From Bacteroidales bacterium (GTDB taxonomy: Bacteria; Bacteroidota; Bacteroidia; Bacteroidales; F082): a stretch of 64,000 nt of DNA. The translations under genes and the position numbers were made by a program. Shown piece after piece: positions 27,401 to 36,150 of the stretch. Positions within the stretch are counted from its first letter, which is position 1, and each line of letters opens with the position of its first letter. The stretch covers positions 62,001 to 126,000 of the forward strand of contig JAKSNA010000003.1 in NCBI GenBank assembly GCA_024400295.1. Reading direction: 5' to 3'. The notes below the pieces were generated by a model. The model searched no databases and was not told where the DNA came from. It saw only the letters and a list, made by a program, of their open reading frames with translations.

Positions 27401-30400
27401 TTTACACTACTGACGGAACGACACCAGACACACTCAGCACGATTTATTCGGAGCCTATCAGCATTAGCACTACGACAACGGTCAAGGCCATTGCGATGAA
27501 AGAAGGTCTCTACAACAGCGAAGTGGCATCGGCGACATACACATTCCCTACAATTATCACAATTGCTGCGGCACGCGCACTTGATAACAACGAATACGCG
27601 CTCGTCGAAGGCATCGTCACATTCATCGACGGAAGGAACATCTACATCCAAGACACAACCGCCGGCATCGACCTTTACCTGAACAGCAACACCGTCCCGA
27701 CCACATTGGCACTCGGCGACAAGGTCAATGCATACGGGAAGAAAACCGTTTACAGCGGACTTGTCGAGCTTACTGGCATCGATGGCGGCGACGCCTCGCA
27801 GTTCAGCACCGTTTCAAACGGCAACGAACTCCCGCTCGCAGTGAAGACGATCGCTGAAATCAACGCCGACTACGCTGACGGCAACATGCTACAGTCAACA
27901 CGCGTGAAGATTAAAGACGCCAAGATCGGCGCCATCAACACAGCAGGAAACACGCCTATATATCAGGGCGAGAACACCATCAACCTTTACAAGATGCCTG
28001 TCGTAGAAGGCCTTCTTGAGAACGACAGCGTCACCGTCATCGGCATAGTCGGATGTTTCAACACCCCGCAGATCCGCATCAACAGCGCGGCTGATGTCGA
28101 GTTCACACACCCGGCAGGACCTGGCATCGCAGCAAATCCGACGGAGTTGGCCGGTTTCAGCTACACATTCGGGCAAGGTCCGTCAACGACGCAGTCATTC
28201 GCCGTCAACGGCAGCAACCTGACCGCAAGCGCGACAATCACCGCTTCCGAAAACTTTGAGATTTCGACAGCAGACGGCGACAGTTTCAGCGCACAAAGCA
28301 CAATCACGCTGAGCGAGACTTCCTTCAGCGGTGTGAACATTTATGTGAGGCTGAAAGCCGGTTTGGAAATAGGCGAATACAACGACACTTTGACATTTGC
28401 ATCAGAAGGCGCCGAGGCTGTTAATATCGCCGTCAGCGGAAATGTCGCCGAGCCTCAGCAGCCGAGCGAATACGTTCAGATTCCCGACCTCGCGCTTCTC
28501 GCCAACGGTGCCAAAGTCATCCTCGCAGCACGTTATAATGATGATGAAAACGCCTATTTCGCGATGACAGCGGCGACATCCGGCAAACCGGAAGGTGTCG
28601 AATTCACAAGATATATTGCTGAAAATCCGGCTCCAGGCGACTATCCGACGCTTCCGGCAAGCATCGCAGACGCCGACACACTCTATTACTGGACTGTCAG
28701 CATCAACGGCGGCAACTACACATTCACCAACGCAAACGGTGATGTCCTCGGCTACGGCGGCAGCGGCACAAACTTCCAGACTAACGGCGACAACACAGCC
28801 TGGTCGATAGTGTACAGCACATCTGACACGGCGGCCATGGTCCCGTCGTACAGCGCGTTCGTCATCACCAACGTCAACAACGACGGCAGGGCCATCGCGC
28901 TCAACACGAGCCACAACTTCGGGCCTTACGCCAAGTCGAACATGACAGGCAACAACGCCGCGAGCTACAACTTCTTCCTTGACATCTTCGCCACTGAAGG
29001 CGGCACTCCGGTCTGCGCGACACCGACAATCACACCTGAGTCAGGGACATACTACGAGGCACAGTCGGTGACAATCTCTTGTGCGACTGAAGGCGCGACT
29101 ATTTACTACACTACAGACGGCACAACGCCGACGTCAGGAAGTCCTGTATATTCAGCACCAATCACAGTGGCTGAAAACATGACCGTCAAGGCCATCGCCA
29201 TGAAGGAAGGTTATGACAACAGCAACGTGGCCACGGCTGAATACACCATCATCCTCGGCGCGACCACCATCTTGTCGCAGGACTGGGAAGGCGAGATGAA
29301 CGGCTGGACATTCGTCACGGTCACAGGCTCGAAGCCGTGGAGCGTGGCACAGAACAGCGGCAACCATTACGCCTACGCCAACGGCTTCAACGGCGGCGCC
29401 AACGAACAGTGGTGCATCTCCCCTGCCTTCAACCTCGACATCTACAGCAACGTCACACTCTCGTTCGTGAACGCGAAGAACTACACCGGCCCCGACATGC
29501 AGCTCTTCATCTCAAATGACTACGACGGGACGAACGCCGCCACAGCCACATGGAACGAGCTGACATACGTGAAGTCGGCAGGCTCATGGGCCTGGGTCGA
29601 GTCAGGGGCCGTATCATTGGAAGGCTACAGCGGCACAAACTGCCACATCGGTTACAAATACACAAGCACCGAGACGGAGGCTGCGGGCTGGGAGGTCGAT
29701 GACATCATCATGGTCGGCTTCACCTCGGCAACCACATTGACGACAAGTACACAGTCGTTGAGCGGCATGACATACATCTCAGGCCACGGCCCGTCGGCAC
29801 AACAGTCTTTCAGCATCACCGGCACCAACCTCACCTCTAACGTGACAGTCACAATGACTGGCACAGACTTCGAGATGTCGGCAACAGGCGGCGACAACTT
29901 CACTGCACAGGCAACGATAACACTGACTCCGACTGCCGGCGCGATTGAGCAGACCATCTTTGTCAGACTCGCGGAAGGTCTCGACATCAACGACTATTCA
30001 AGCAGCATCACCATCGGTTCAGAACTTGACGACATCACGGTTACGCTTGCCGGCACTGTCGAAGAACAAGGCGACAACTGGAACAGAATCATGTCGGTCA
30101 GCGACATCACCGACGGTGCCAGCGTCATCATCGCGGCACGCTACAACGACGTTGAAAACGAATACTTTGCGATGACAGCCTCCACATCAGGCAAGCCGGA
30201 AGGCGTGTTGTTCACCAGCGTCATGGACGGCTCCAACGAAATCATCCCTGTTGACATCGTGATGAACGAGTCGACATACAGATGGACCGTCAATGTCAGC
30301 GACGGTGCTTACACCTTCACCAACGCGGCGGGCGACATGATAGGTTACGGCGGCAGCGGCACCAACTTCCAGAGCAACGGCGACAACACCACATGGAACA

Positions 30401-31929
30401 TCGACTACGTCTTGTCGGACGCAGCCTCCATGGTTCCTGAATACTGTGGATTCCTCATCACCAACACCACAAGCACGACGAGAGCCTTCGCAATCAACAG
30501 CACGTACCACAGCTTCGGCCCGTATTCGACACAGAACATGACGGGCGCGAACGCCTCAGGCTACAACTTCTGCGTTGACATCTTCGTGCAGGGCGGCGAG
30601 GTGACACACACCGTCATGACACCTACATTCAGCATGACATCGGGAACATATTACGAAGAAATTGACGTTGAAATTTCAACCTCAACGACAGGCGCAACAA
30701 TACACTACACGACAGACGGCACCGAGCCGACAGCGGCATCAGCAGTCTATACAGGCGCAATCCATGTCGCAAATGACATGACCATCAAGGCCATCGGCGT
30801 GAAAGACGGTTATGTTGACAGCAATATCGCGACAGCCGAGTACACCATCATGACCGATGTCAGCGTCATCCTCACACAAGACTGGGAAGGCGAGATGAAC
30901 GGCTGGCAGTTCGTGACAGTGCAAGGCAACAACCCATGGACCATCGACACGTACGACGGCAACAAATACGCCAAGGCCAACGGCTACGGCGACGACACCG
31001 ACAACGAACAATGGTGCATCTCCCCTGCCTTCAACCTCACGCAGCATGCCGGCAACACCGTGACACTCAGCTTCATGAACGCCACCAAGTTTGAAGGTCC
31101 GGCACTCGAACTGCTGTTCTCCAACGACTACGACGGGCAGGATGTCACGGCAGCCACATGGCAGCCATTGACGTTCAACATGTCGGAAGGCAACTACGAA
31201 TGGACCGAGTCGGGTGACATCTCACTCAACGGTTTCAGCGGCTCAATCTGCAACATCGCATTCAAATACACAAGCACGCCTGAAGCCGCGGCAGCATGGG
31301 AAATCGACAACATCATGCTCTACGCAACACCAAGCACCGACCCGTTCATCATCCCATCGTCATACAGCATGACAGACTTCGATTATGTTTATGACCTCGG
31401 ACCGTCTGCAACACAGTCGTTCACACTGACAGCCGGCAACCTCGAGGGCGACGGAGTCGTGACGGTAACATCATCTGAATACTTCAAACTCACTCTCGAC
31501 GAGGAGACCTGGTCAAATGAGATTTCACTGGAATATGCCAACGGTCAGCTCATTGGTCAGCCGGTGACGGTTTATGTCAGAATGAAGTGCGGCCTCGAAA
31601 TCGGCACATACGATGGCGACATCACCATTGACGGCGGCGGCGCATCATGCCAGATCACACTCGAAGGTGAAGTCACACCAGGATCGAGCGTGACGGAGAA
31701 CATCGAAGAAAACGTCAACATCTTCCAAAATGGCAACGACATCATCATCAAGAATGACAGCGACGTCATGATGTCGATGCTGGTGTTCAACATTCTCGGC
31801 CAGCCGGTCATGAGCGAGACCGTCACGGCGGGCGACAACAGAATCGAGCACAATCTCACGACAGGAGCCTACATCATCAGACTCACCGACGGCAGCAAGG
31901 TGATGAGCAGGAAGATTGTTTTGAGATAA
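24493..31929 (+). CDS. Giant T9SS protein with six chitobiase-C-like repeats
   Basis: A 2478-residue secreted protein. Signal peptide (1-24, ending AFTAFGQ). Six CHB_HEX_C-type Ig-like repeats, each with GATIYYTTNG/DGTTP and a VKAVAMKEG motif, start near nt 25030, 25764, 26572, 27313, 29020 and 30616. Between them lie lectin/beta-trefoil-like blocks (IIAARYND...YFAMTA, twice), OB-like DUF5689-style blocks (about 26004-26560 and 27547-28100), and two choice-of-anchor J modules (DWEGEMNGW, about 29275 and 30877). Three Ig-like blocks recognised by GPSxxQSF also occur. The last 75 residues (IFQNGNDIIIKND onward, including VFNILGQPVMS) form the T9SS sorting domain. It is probably a surface adhesin or polysaccharide-binding scaffold. 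No catalytic domain is seen. Confidence 0.85.
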   Translation: MKHKFTLMMTALMLLITNAFTAFGQTQYEKVTSAPTDWSGEYILVYEESATSAYVWTGVDAANCYTTSSISQNVISAEESVTITIATMDGGYSVKINGGDNDGKYISHSANSNGLSTGDDAAAQVITYGDNSVFITNGGGAVMRFNIASNQMRFRFYKSSSYSSQQPVQLYKKAQSGNAVATPTFSPEAGTYTEVQNVTISCTTEGATIYYTTNGSTPDTLSSIYYAPISISATTTVKAVAMKEGLDNSNIATAEYTIEVLQSGNFGRVSKASDITTDGTYLLVCVSAGTAATNSVSSSALQTAAVTITDNVITTGYNTDGKPYAVTIETATDGYYIKLNNGKYINNSSSTGISASETASSVWAFNSYEGGMIAQNTSNNNRFLGGASAAGATYKAYAASNLGGETNPVVMLFKKDLTPSVESVATPTFSPEAGTYTEAQTVTISCETEGATIYYTTNGTTPDTLSSVYYTPINIAQTTTVKAVAMKAGLDNSEVASATYTIEAPLTTMDEIFAKATAAGSTATDVTITFNNWVVTGVAGSNAYVTDGTKGLIIYGSGHGFTVGDHLTGTASCKVQLYQGSSELTNLKTTTTGLTVTPGTTVEPVVMTIDQITSGVYTGAVITINNVSYDETESVLSDGTNTIKPFNKLYSGMSFTDGENYNVTGLYLQYNATKEIMPRNADDIELVQTPGTQVATPTFSPEAGTYTETQNVTISCTTEGATIYYTTNGSTPDTLSSIYYAPISISATTTVKAVAMKEGLDNSEVSEAEYVINTTPVTDGFKKLLSHNDLARISNTTEVMIVDVSGGMALTSANGTSSAPTAVAVSINNDVISGDVDEALLWNVHKVTDGYIFTVKGDNTKWLYTTDANNGVRVGTNETNIWTVDIVDGNYHGMKHNGTNRYIGVYNSQDWRAYTTVNNNIKNVQIEFFINGELPEQTQVTKPEFSIAAGTYTEPFEVAISCSTEGATIFYTTDGTTPDTLSTIYSEPISISTTTTVKAIAMKEGLYNSEVASATYTFPTIITIAAARALDNNEYALVEGIVTFIDGRNIYIQDTTAGIDLYLNSNTVPTTLALGDKVNAYGKKTVYSGLVELTGIDGGDASQFSTVSNGNELPLAVKTIAEINADYADGNMLQSTRVKIKDAKIGAINTAGNTPIYQGENTINLYKMPVVEGLLENDSVTVIGIVGCFNTPQIRINSAADVEFTHPAGPGIAANPTELAGFSYTFGQGPSTTQSFAVNGSNLTASATITASENFEISTADGDSFSAQSTITLSETSFSGVNIYVRLKAGLEIGEYNDTLTFASEGAEAVNIAVSGNVAEPQQPSEYVQIPDLALLANGAKVILAARYNDDENAYFAMTAATSGKPEGVEFTRYIAENPAPGDYPTLPASIADADTLYYWTVSINGGNYTFTNANGDVLGYGGSGTNFQTNGDNTAWSIVYSTSDTAAMVPSYSAFVITNVNNDGRAIALNTSHNFGPYAKSNMTGNNAASYNFFLDIFATEGGTPVCATPTITPESGTYYEAQSVTISCATEGATIYYTTDGTTPTSGSPVYSAPITVAENMTVKAIAMKEGYDNSNVATAEYTIILGATTILSQDWEGEMNGWTFVTVTGSKPWSVAQNSGNHYAYANGFNGGANEQWCISPAFNLDIYSNVTLSFVNAKNYTGPDMQLFISNDYDGTNAATATWNELTYVKSAGSWAWVESGAVSLEGYSGTNCHIGYKYTSTETEAAGWEVDDIIMVGFTSATTLTTSTQSLSGMTYISGHGPSAQQSFSITGTNLTSNVTVTMTGTDFEMSATGGDNFTAQATITLTPTAGAIEQTIFVRLAEGLDINDYSSSITIGSELDDITVTLAGTVEEQGDNWNRIMSVSDITDGASVIIAARYNDVENEYFAMTASTSGKPEGVLFTSVMDGSNEIIPVDIVMNESTYRWTVNVSDGAYTFTNAAGDMIGYGGSGTNFQSNGDNTTWNIDYVLSDAASMVPEYCGFLITNTTSTTRAFAINSTYHSFGPYSTQNMTGANASGYNFCVDIFVQGGEVTHTVMTPTFSMTSGTYYEEIDVEISTSTTGATIHYTTDGTEPTAASAVYTGAIHVANDMTIKAIGVKDGYVDSNIATAEYTIMTDVSVILTQDWEGEMNGWQFVTVQGNNPWTIDTYDGNKYAKANGYGDDTDNEQWCISPAFNLTQHAGNTVTLSFMNATKFEGPALELLFSNDYDGQDVTAATWQPLTFNMSEGNYEWTESGDISLNGFSGSICNIAFKYTSTPEAAAAWEIDNIMLYATPSTDPFIIPSSYSMTDFDYVYDLGPSATQSFTLTAGNLEGDGVVTVTSSEYFKLTLDEETWSNEISLEYANGQLIGQPVTVYVRMKCGLEIGTYDGDITIDGGGASCQITLEGEVTPGSSVTENIEENVNIFQNGNDIIIKNDSDVMMSMLVFNILGQPVMSETVTAGDNRIEHNLTTGAYIIRLTDGSKVMSRKIVLR
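25030..25238 (+). repeat. Near-identical internal DNA repeat, copy 1
   Basis: This 209-base segment of the giant gene recurs at 26572-26780 with about four differences by eye. It encodes one chitobiase-C-like repeat. Confidence 0.85.
26572..26780 (+). repeat. Near-identical internal DNA repeat, copy 2
   Basis: Second copy of the 209-base segment at 25030-25238, offset 1542 bases. The other four repeats of the protein are clearly more diverged at DNA level. Confidence 0.85.
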
Positions 31930-31941
31930 GTGAGAAAAGTC

Positions 31942-31979
31942 AAAAAAAGAAAGAGGGGCTTTGAAGTCCCTCTTTTTTT
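31942..31979. terminator. Bidirectional terminator
   Basis: An A-run, a stem pairing AAGAGGGGCT with the downstream AGTCCCTCTT (small loop, one G-T wobble) and a T-run of seven lie between the convergent giant gene and the EFR1 gene. The symmetry suits termination in both directions. Confidence 0.85.
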
Positions 31980-31983
31980 ATGT

Positions 31984-32802
31984 TCAGATGAAGATTTTGT
32001 TTTCCGCCGGCCTCGCGAAATTCCGCTCAACCTGAGCCTTGTGATACAAATAGCCCGCGTCATCGAAATATTTAGCGCGAGACGGGCATTTCTTCACACA
32101 CGCACCGCATTTTATACAGATGCCGTTTATGGTTGAGAAATCGTCAAAAGATATTGAACCCATCGGGCAACTCGTGGCGCAGATGCCGCATTTCACGCAT
32201 TCGTCACTAGTCTTCGGCTTCACTTTCCTGATGTCAATAGGCGTCCCGCTGTCGGTCTTCGGTTGGTAATAACCGGCATTTTCATCACCATCAACAGGAA
32301 TCGGTTCGTGCCTATATAAATTCGAGGTTATTTCCGACACCTTATTATATATGCGTTCAGCAAAATCTTTCGCCACAGCGATGTCGCCGTCATCGGGACG
32401 ACCGGCGGCTAGAGTATATGAAAACGAATGCTCGCACGAGAATGCCGCAGCAGCAACAGTCATGAATCCATGACTTTCAAGGATGTTGCGCAATTCAATC
32501 AACGAATTGTCGAAGGCACGGTTTCCGAAAGTGACGACGGGGACGGCCAACGCGCCGCTGCCAGCTATCGTGTCAAGATATTTAAGCAGCAGATTCGGCA
32601 CGCGACCGGCATACGTCGGGACACCAAAGACAACCAAATCGCCGGCTGCCACCTTTGGGAACGACTGCCTCGCCTCCGGCAAAGTGAAATCATGAGTCAT
32701 AGCACTGGCTCTGAACTTGTTTGCAAGTTCATCACCGATACAATCGACAATCTTTTTTGTCGTTCCCGTCGCCGAGAAATAAATCTTCCAGATGATATTC
32801 AT
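31984..32802 (-). CDS. EFR1-type flavodoxin-ferredoxin fusion protein
   Basis: About 272 residues. The N-terminal half is a flavodoxin-like domain: IYFSATGTTKKI is the FMN phosphate loop, followed by VVFGVPTYAGRVP and VVTFGNRAFDN. The C-terminus has two [4Fe-4S] ferredoxin motifs, CVKCGICATSCP and CIKCGACVKKCP. This is the EFRL/EFR1 family, which transfers electrons in anaerobes. The partner enzyme is unknown. The start is ambiguous between 32814 (MKHDMNIIW) and 32802 (MNIIWKIYF); I use the second because it lies directly before the conserved strand. Confidence 0.88.
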   Translation of the reverse strand: MNIIWKIYFSATGTTKKIVDCIGDELANKFRASAMTHDFTLPEARQSFPKVAAGDLVVFGVPTYAGRVPNLLLKYLDTIAGSGALAVPVVTFGNRAFDNSLIELRNILESHGFMTVAAAAFSCEHSFSYTLAAGRPDDGDIAVAKDFAERIYNKVSEITSNLYRHEPIPVDGDENAGYYQPKTDSGTPIDIRKVKPKTSDECVKCGICATSCPMGSISFDDFSTINGICIKCGACVKKCPSRAKYFDDAGYLYHKAQVERNFARPAENKIFI

Positions 32803-32818
32803 GTCATGCTTCATTAAA

Positions 32819-32854
32819 ATCATCGCGACAATCACCAATGACCGCCGCGATGAT
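32819..32854. repeat. Inverted repeat upstream of the EFR1 gene
   Basis: Nine-base arms (32819-32827 and 32846-32854) are perfectly complementary with an 18-base loop, between the DPP III-fusion stop and the EFR1 start on the - strand. It could be an operator or weak terminator. There is no T-run. Confidence 0.45.
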
Positions 32855-32884
32855 CTGTAAATATCCGTTAATACAACTTATATT

Positions 32885-35494
32885 TTACTTGACAAGCGTC
32901 ACGATTTCTTCAAGTTCCTTTATCGTTGCATCGTGACCTTTCTTGTCAACGTAGCCAAGACCTTGCACATAAACTTCAATGTTGCGTCCGTCGTTCAAAA
33001 ATTCCTTAACAGTGTTCTTGACGCAATATTCCGTTGCGATGCCACTGATAATAAGGTTTTTGCCAACGGCTTCCTTAAGTTGTCTCCCATCAGGGCCGAC
33101 TGACTCGAAGCCGGAATACTGTTCTTCTTCAGCCTTGAAGCCTTTACGGAAGATGTTTGTCTCCGGATCCGGACGGTTTGCCGGGTTGATGACGTCTGTG
33201 TAGAACGCCTCATGTATCGAGCCGCCACGAGTCCCTTCCACACAATGAACCGGCCAGATTCCACCGTTTTCCTTGAACGAACTGTGATTTTCCGGATGCG
33301 AGTCAGCGATGTAAATCACTCGCTGGTCGGGATGCGCGTTGATGTAGTCAACCACCTGATGCACAGCGTTTTCAGCGTTGCCGCAAGCCAATGAACCGTC
33401 GATGAAATCATAAAGCATGTCAACGACAAGATGCGTCGGGGCATCGGCGTGATGTTCCTCAACGAAACTGTATTTCTTGCCGTAATCGAGATGCTGCTGC
33501 ATGAAGTCTGAAGGATAAGTCACCTGATAGTCAACGACTTTACCGTTTTTCTCGACAGGAACGATTTCAGGATTGATGAAACCGCCGTAAGGTTTGAGGC
33601 CGAGAGCATTGTAACGTTCCCTGACTTCCTTATGAAGTTCCGGGTCGATCTGAACTGCGTAAGTCTCAATGAGATCCTTTCCGGCTTCGTAGTCGCCTTC
33701 TGATTTCACGCGCTGTATTTCAGCGAGGAGTTCGCCGAACAATCCGCGGAGTTTCTCGTAGTCGTTGATAACGAAATATGTCTTTCCGTCGCGCACCTTC
33801 TTTTCTATCACGTTGTCTTTCAAGCCTTTCTGATAACACCACTGGCTGATGAGAGCGCGGTCCTGCATGTGCGATTCGGTGATGTTCTTGCCGAGTTCTA
33901 TCCTCGCGAGCTGACCGATGAGGCCGTTGCGGATGAATCCTGCATATTCAGCTTTGTAGCATTCAGCGTCAGGGAGAACGCCGAGTTCAACCATCTTCGG
34001 GTCGGCGCAGTAGTAAAGACCGAACAAGTCAGCGCGAGCCTCTTCGAGGGCAGAGTTATACTCTTTCAATGAGTTAGGCTGTGTCGTCGGGAGCAGCTGT
34101 CCGGAGCCGTGACCGAGGCACTCATGAAGGTCGGTATGGACCACGTCAGCGATGCCGCCGTACTTCTTACAGAGGTCGATCTCTTCCTGTGAATAGGCGA
34201 ACTCGGCCAATGCGCTCTTCGGCGATTCGTTGGCAGCCTTGTCGTATGCGTCCATCAAGTTGGTGATTGTCACTGACTTAGAGCCGTAGTCCTTACGGAT
34301 CCAGTCGGCGTTCGGCAGGTTGATTCCGATCGGAGGCGCCGGGAAGCAGTCGCCCGCGAGTGTGGTGACGATGATGCCTTTCGCGCTCACGCCCTTGCAT
34401 TCTTTCTTCTTGAAACGCGGGTCAACGGGTGAGTTGTCTTCGAACCACTGCGCGTTTCCGCTGATGAGTTCGGCACGTTTTGTGGCTTCCATGTCCTTGA
34501 AGTCAACGACAGCCTCCCACGTGGCTTTCATGCCCATCGGGTCGCCGTAGTCCTCGATGAAGCCGTTCACGAAATCAATTGTCGAAATCGAATCCTGAAC
34601 CCATGCAACGTTATAATCGTCCCATGTCTTCAGGTCGCCGGTCGTATAATAATTAATAAGGAGTCGCGTGTAGTTGCGCTGAACGTCGTTTTCCGCAACC
34701 TCGTTTGCCTTTTTCAGCCAATAGACAATCTGTTCGAGAGCCTTGCCGTAAAGACCGCCGACTTTGTAAACATCCTCGCGGATCTTTCCGTTTTCTTTCA
34801 CGAGCTTTGAGTTCAAGCCGTATGAAATAGGCTGCGCGTCGTTCGGAACACGCTGATTTTCATAGAATTGTTCAACTTCTTCTTTAGAAATGTCTCCATC
34901 GTAGAAATTCACGCATGAGTTCTTGATGATGTCGGCCTCACCGCTGCGGCGCATCGCATAAAGGTCTTTGTCGAAGATGACCGGCGTGATGAACGTCAGG
35001 AAAGCATCGACGGTTTCGCCTTCAGCGAGAGGCAGCATGTTGATGTCTGAATTTTTCACAAGCTCCGCGAAATATTCCTGCGAAATCTCCGGGAAGAACT
35101 TGTCTTCAGCATAATGATGATGAATGCCGTTGCTGAAGAAAACACGTTTTGCATAAATCACAAAATTCTGATAGTCAGCATTTTGCTTGTCACCTTTGTA
35201 AGAGTTGAGAATAGCCTCAACCGTTTTGCGGACAGTGAGGTTGTACTTGAAGTTCTGGTCGGCGAGAATGTCGCGACCGCACTTGGCGGCCTCACCTAAA
35301 TAATAAATGTACTCTTTCTGTTGCAGCGTCAGCTGATTCCATTCGGGAATCTGATAACGCATCACTTTCAAGTCGGCGAACTCGTCAACCAAATACCTGA
35401 AATCTTCCGACTCATTTTGGGCTGACTTGTTATCCTTTGGATTACAAGCAGTTAGCAGCCCTGCAATTCCTAAACACATAATTATTTTCTTCAT
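32885..35494 (-). CDS. Dipeptidyl peptidase III-nicotinamidase fusion lipoprotein
   Basis: 869 residues. The N-terminus is a lipoprotein signal (LGIAGLLTAC). Residues about 25-680 form an M49 dipeptidyl peptidase III, with the zinc motif HECLGH (about 458-463) and the second motif EEARAD (about 487-492). Residues about 687-869 form a complete nicotinamidase (PncA/isochorismatase-like) domain. This carries the catalytic aspartate in VVDMLYDF, metal ligands in DSHPENHSSF, a lysine in the FRKGFKAEEE region and the cysteine in SGIATEYCVKN. Stand-alone DPP III of Bacteroides is about 675 residues, so about 190 residues are added. The frame is continuous with no stop between the domains. DPP III removes N-terminal dipeptides; nicotinamidase releases ammonia from nicotinamide for NAD salvage. 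Both are predicted on the same envelope protein. Confidence 0.88.
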   Translation of the reverse strand: MKKIIMCLGIAGLLTACNPKDNKSAQNESEDFRYLVDEFADLKVMRYQIPEWNQLTLQQKEYIYYLGEAAKCGRDILADQNFKYNLTVRKTVEAILNSYKGDKQNADYQNFVIYAKRVFFSNGIHHHYAEDKFFPEISQEYFAELVKNSDINMLPLAEGETVDAFLTFITPVIFDKDLYAMRRSGEADIIKNSCVNFYDGDISKEEVEQFYENQRVPNDAQPISYGLNSKLVKENGKIREDVYKVGGLYGKALEQIVYWLKKANEVAENDVQRNYTRLLINYYTTGDLKTWDDYNVAWVQDSISTIDFVNGFIEDYGDPMGMKATWEAVVDFKDMEATKRAELISGNAQWFEDNSPVDPRFKKKECKGVSAKGIIVTTLAGDCFPAPPIGINLPNADWIRKDYGSKSVTITNLMDAYDKAANESPKSALAEFAYSQEEIDLCKKYGGIADVVHTDLHECLGHGSGQLLPTTQPNSLKEYNSALEEARADLFGLYYCADPKMVELGVLPDAECYKAEYAGFIRNGLIGQLARIELGKNITESHMQDRALISQWCYQKGLKDNVIEKKVRDGKTYFVINDYEKLRGLFGELLAEIQRVKSEGDYEAGKDLIETYAVQIDPELHKEVRERYNALGLKPYGGFINPEIVPVEKNGKVVDYQVTYPSDFMQQHLDYGKKYSFVEEHHADAPTHLVVDMLYDFIDGSLACGNAENAVHQVVDYINAHPDQRVIYIADSHPENHSSFKENGGIWPVHCVEGTRGGSIHEAFYTDVINPANRPDPETNIFRKGFKAEEEQYSGFESVGPDGRQLKEAVGKNLIISGIATEYCVKNTVKEFLNDGRNIEVYVQGLGYVDKKGHDATIKELEEIVTLVK

Positions 35495-35584
35495 TTTTAA
35501 TTTTTTATAGAATGTGCAAAAATAAGCAATTTAACAGTTGGAAATCAATGTCAAAAAAATATTTTTATAAAACTAAATTTTTAG

Positions 35585-35614
35585 TTGCATCATTTAAAAT
35601 AAATTGTATCTTTG
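35585..35614 (+). promoter_or_regulatory. Bacteroidetes-type promoter for blaI
   Basis: TTG at 35585-35587, a 19-base spacer and TATCTTTG at 35607-35614. Predicted transcription starts at about 35620, immediately before the 23-bp tandem repeat, which would therefore be in the 5' leader. Confidence 0.7.
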
Positions 35615-35629
35615 CAGCGTTAATTAAAC

Positions 35630-35755
35630 AAAAAACTTGTGCAACTTGTGTCAAAAAACTTGTGCAACTTGTGTTAAAAAACTTGTGCAACTTGTGTCAA
35701 AAAACTTGTGCAACTTGTGTTAAAAAAATTGTGCAACTTGTGTTAAAAAAATTGT
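35630..35755 (+). repeat. 23-bp tandem repeat in the blaI leader
   Basis: About five and a half copies of a 23-base unit (AAAAAACTTGTGCAACTTGTGT plus C or T). Each unit contains two CTTGTG boxes 9 bases apart. Variation is limited to C/T at the unit end and AACTT changing to AATT in the last copies. There are no spacers, so it is not CRISPR. It lies between the promoter at 35607 and the blaI start. Confidence 0.9.
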
Positions 35756-35778
35756 AAGATATAAATAAGATGTGTAAA

Positions 35779-36150
35779 ATGAAAGAACTAACAAAATCAG
35801 AAGAGCAGGTGATGCAGGTCATCTGGAAGATCGGGCAGGGATTCGCGAATGAGATAATGACGGCGTTCCCGGAGCCGAAACCGGCGTACAACACCGTCTT
35901 GACGATGGTGAGGATACTTGAAAAGAAAGGCTTTGTCGGACACGAGACGTTCTGCAAGGCGAACCGTTATTTCCCACTCGTAAGCAAGGAAGAATATTCA
36001 CAAAACTCACTTAAAGGATTGGTTTCCAATTATTTCAACGGCTCATACACCGAACTGGTTTCGGCTTTTACAAAGAAAGAAAATTTCACCATGGAACAAC
36101 TTCAGGAATTGAAGAAAATGATTGAGGAGGCGATTGAGGAGGAGCGTTAA
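35779..36150 (+). CDS. BlaI/MecI/CopY-family repressor
   Basis: A 123-residue winged-helix repressor. The helix-turn-helix is in the N-terminal half (LTKSEEQVMQVIWKIGQGF then NTVLTMVRILEKKGFVGHE), and a dimerisation helix lies at the C-terminus. I start at the second ATG (MKELTKSEEQ), the family-typical N-terminus; an ATG three codons earlier is possible. BlaI proteins are cleaved or released when their M56 partner senses a cell-wall signal. Here the partner is the next gene, 59 bases downstream, so the pair probably autoregulates through the promoter region. No beta-lactamase is next to it. Confidence 0.9.
   Translation: MKELTKSEEQVMQVIWKIGQGFANEIMTAFPEPKPAYNTVLTMVRILEKKGFVGHETFCKANRYFPLVSKEEYSQNSLKGLVSNYFNGSYTELVSAFTKKENFTMEQLQELKKMIEEAIEEER

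Noticed and set aside
27895..28914. Long - strand frames opposite the giant T9SS gene
   Set aside because: They have no recognisable domains and follow from the codon bias of the + strand repeats.
35630..35755. Possible CRISPR array
   Set aside because: Repeats are back to back without unique spacers, and no cas genes are present.
35512..35757. 81-codon + strand open frame rich in CATCVKK/CNLCQ text
   Set aside because: It is simply the 23-bp tandem repeat read as protein. The cysteine-containing blocks are an artefact of the repeat, and the frame rotates with each 23-base unit.
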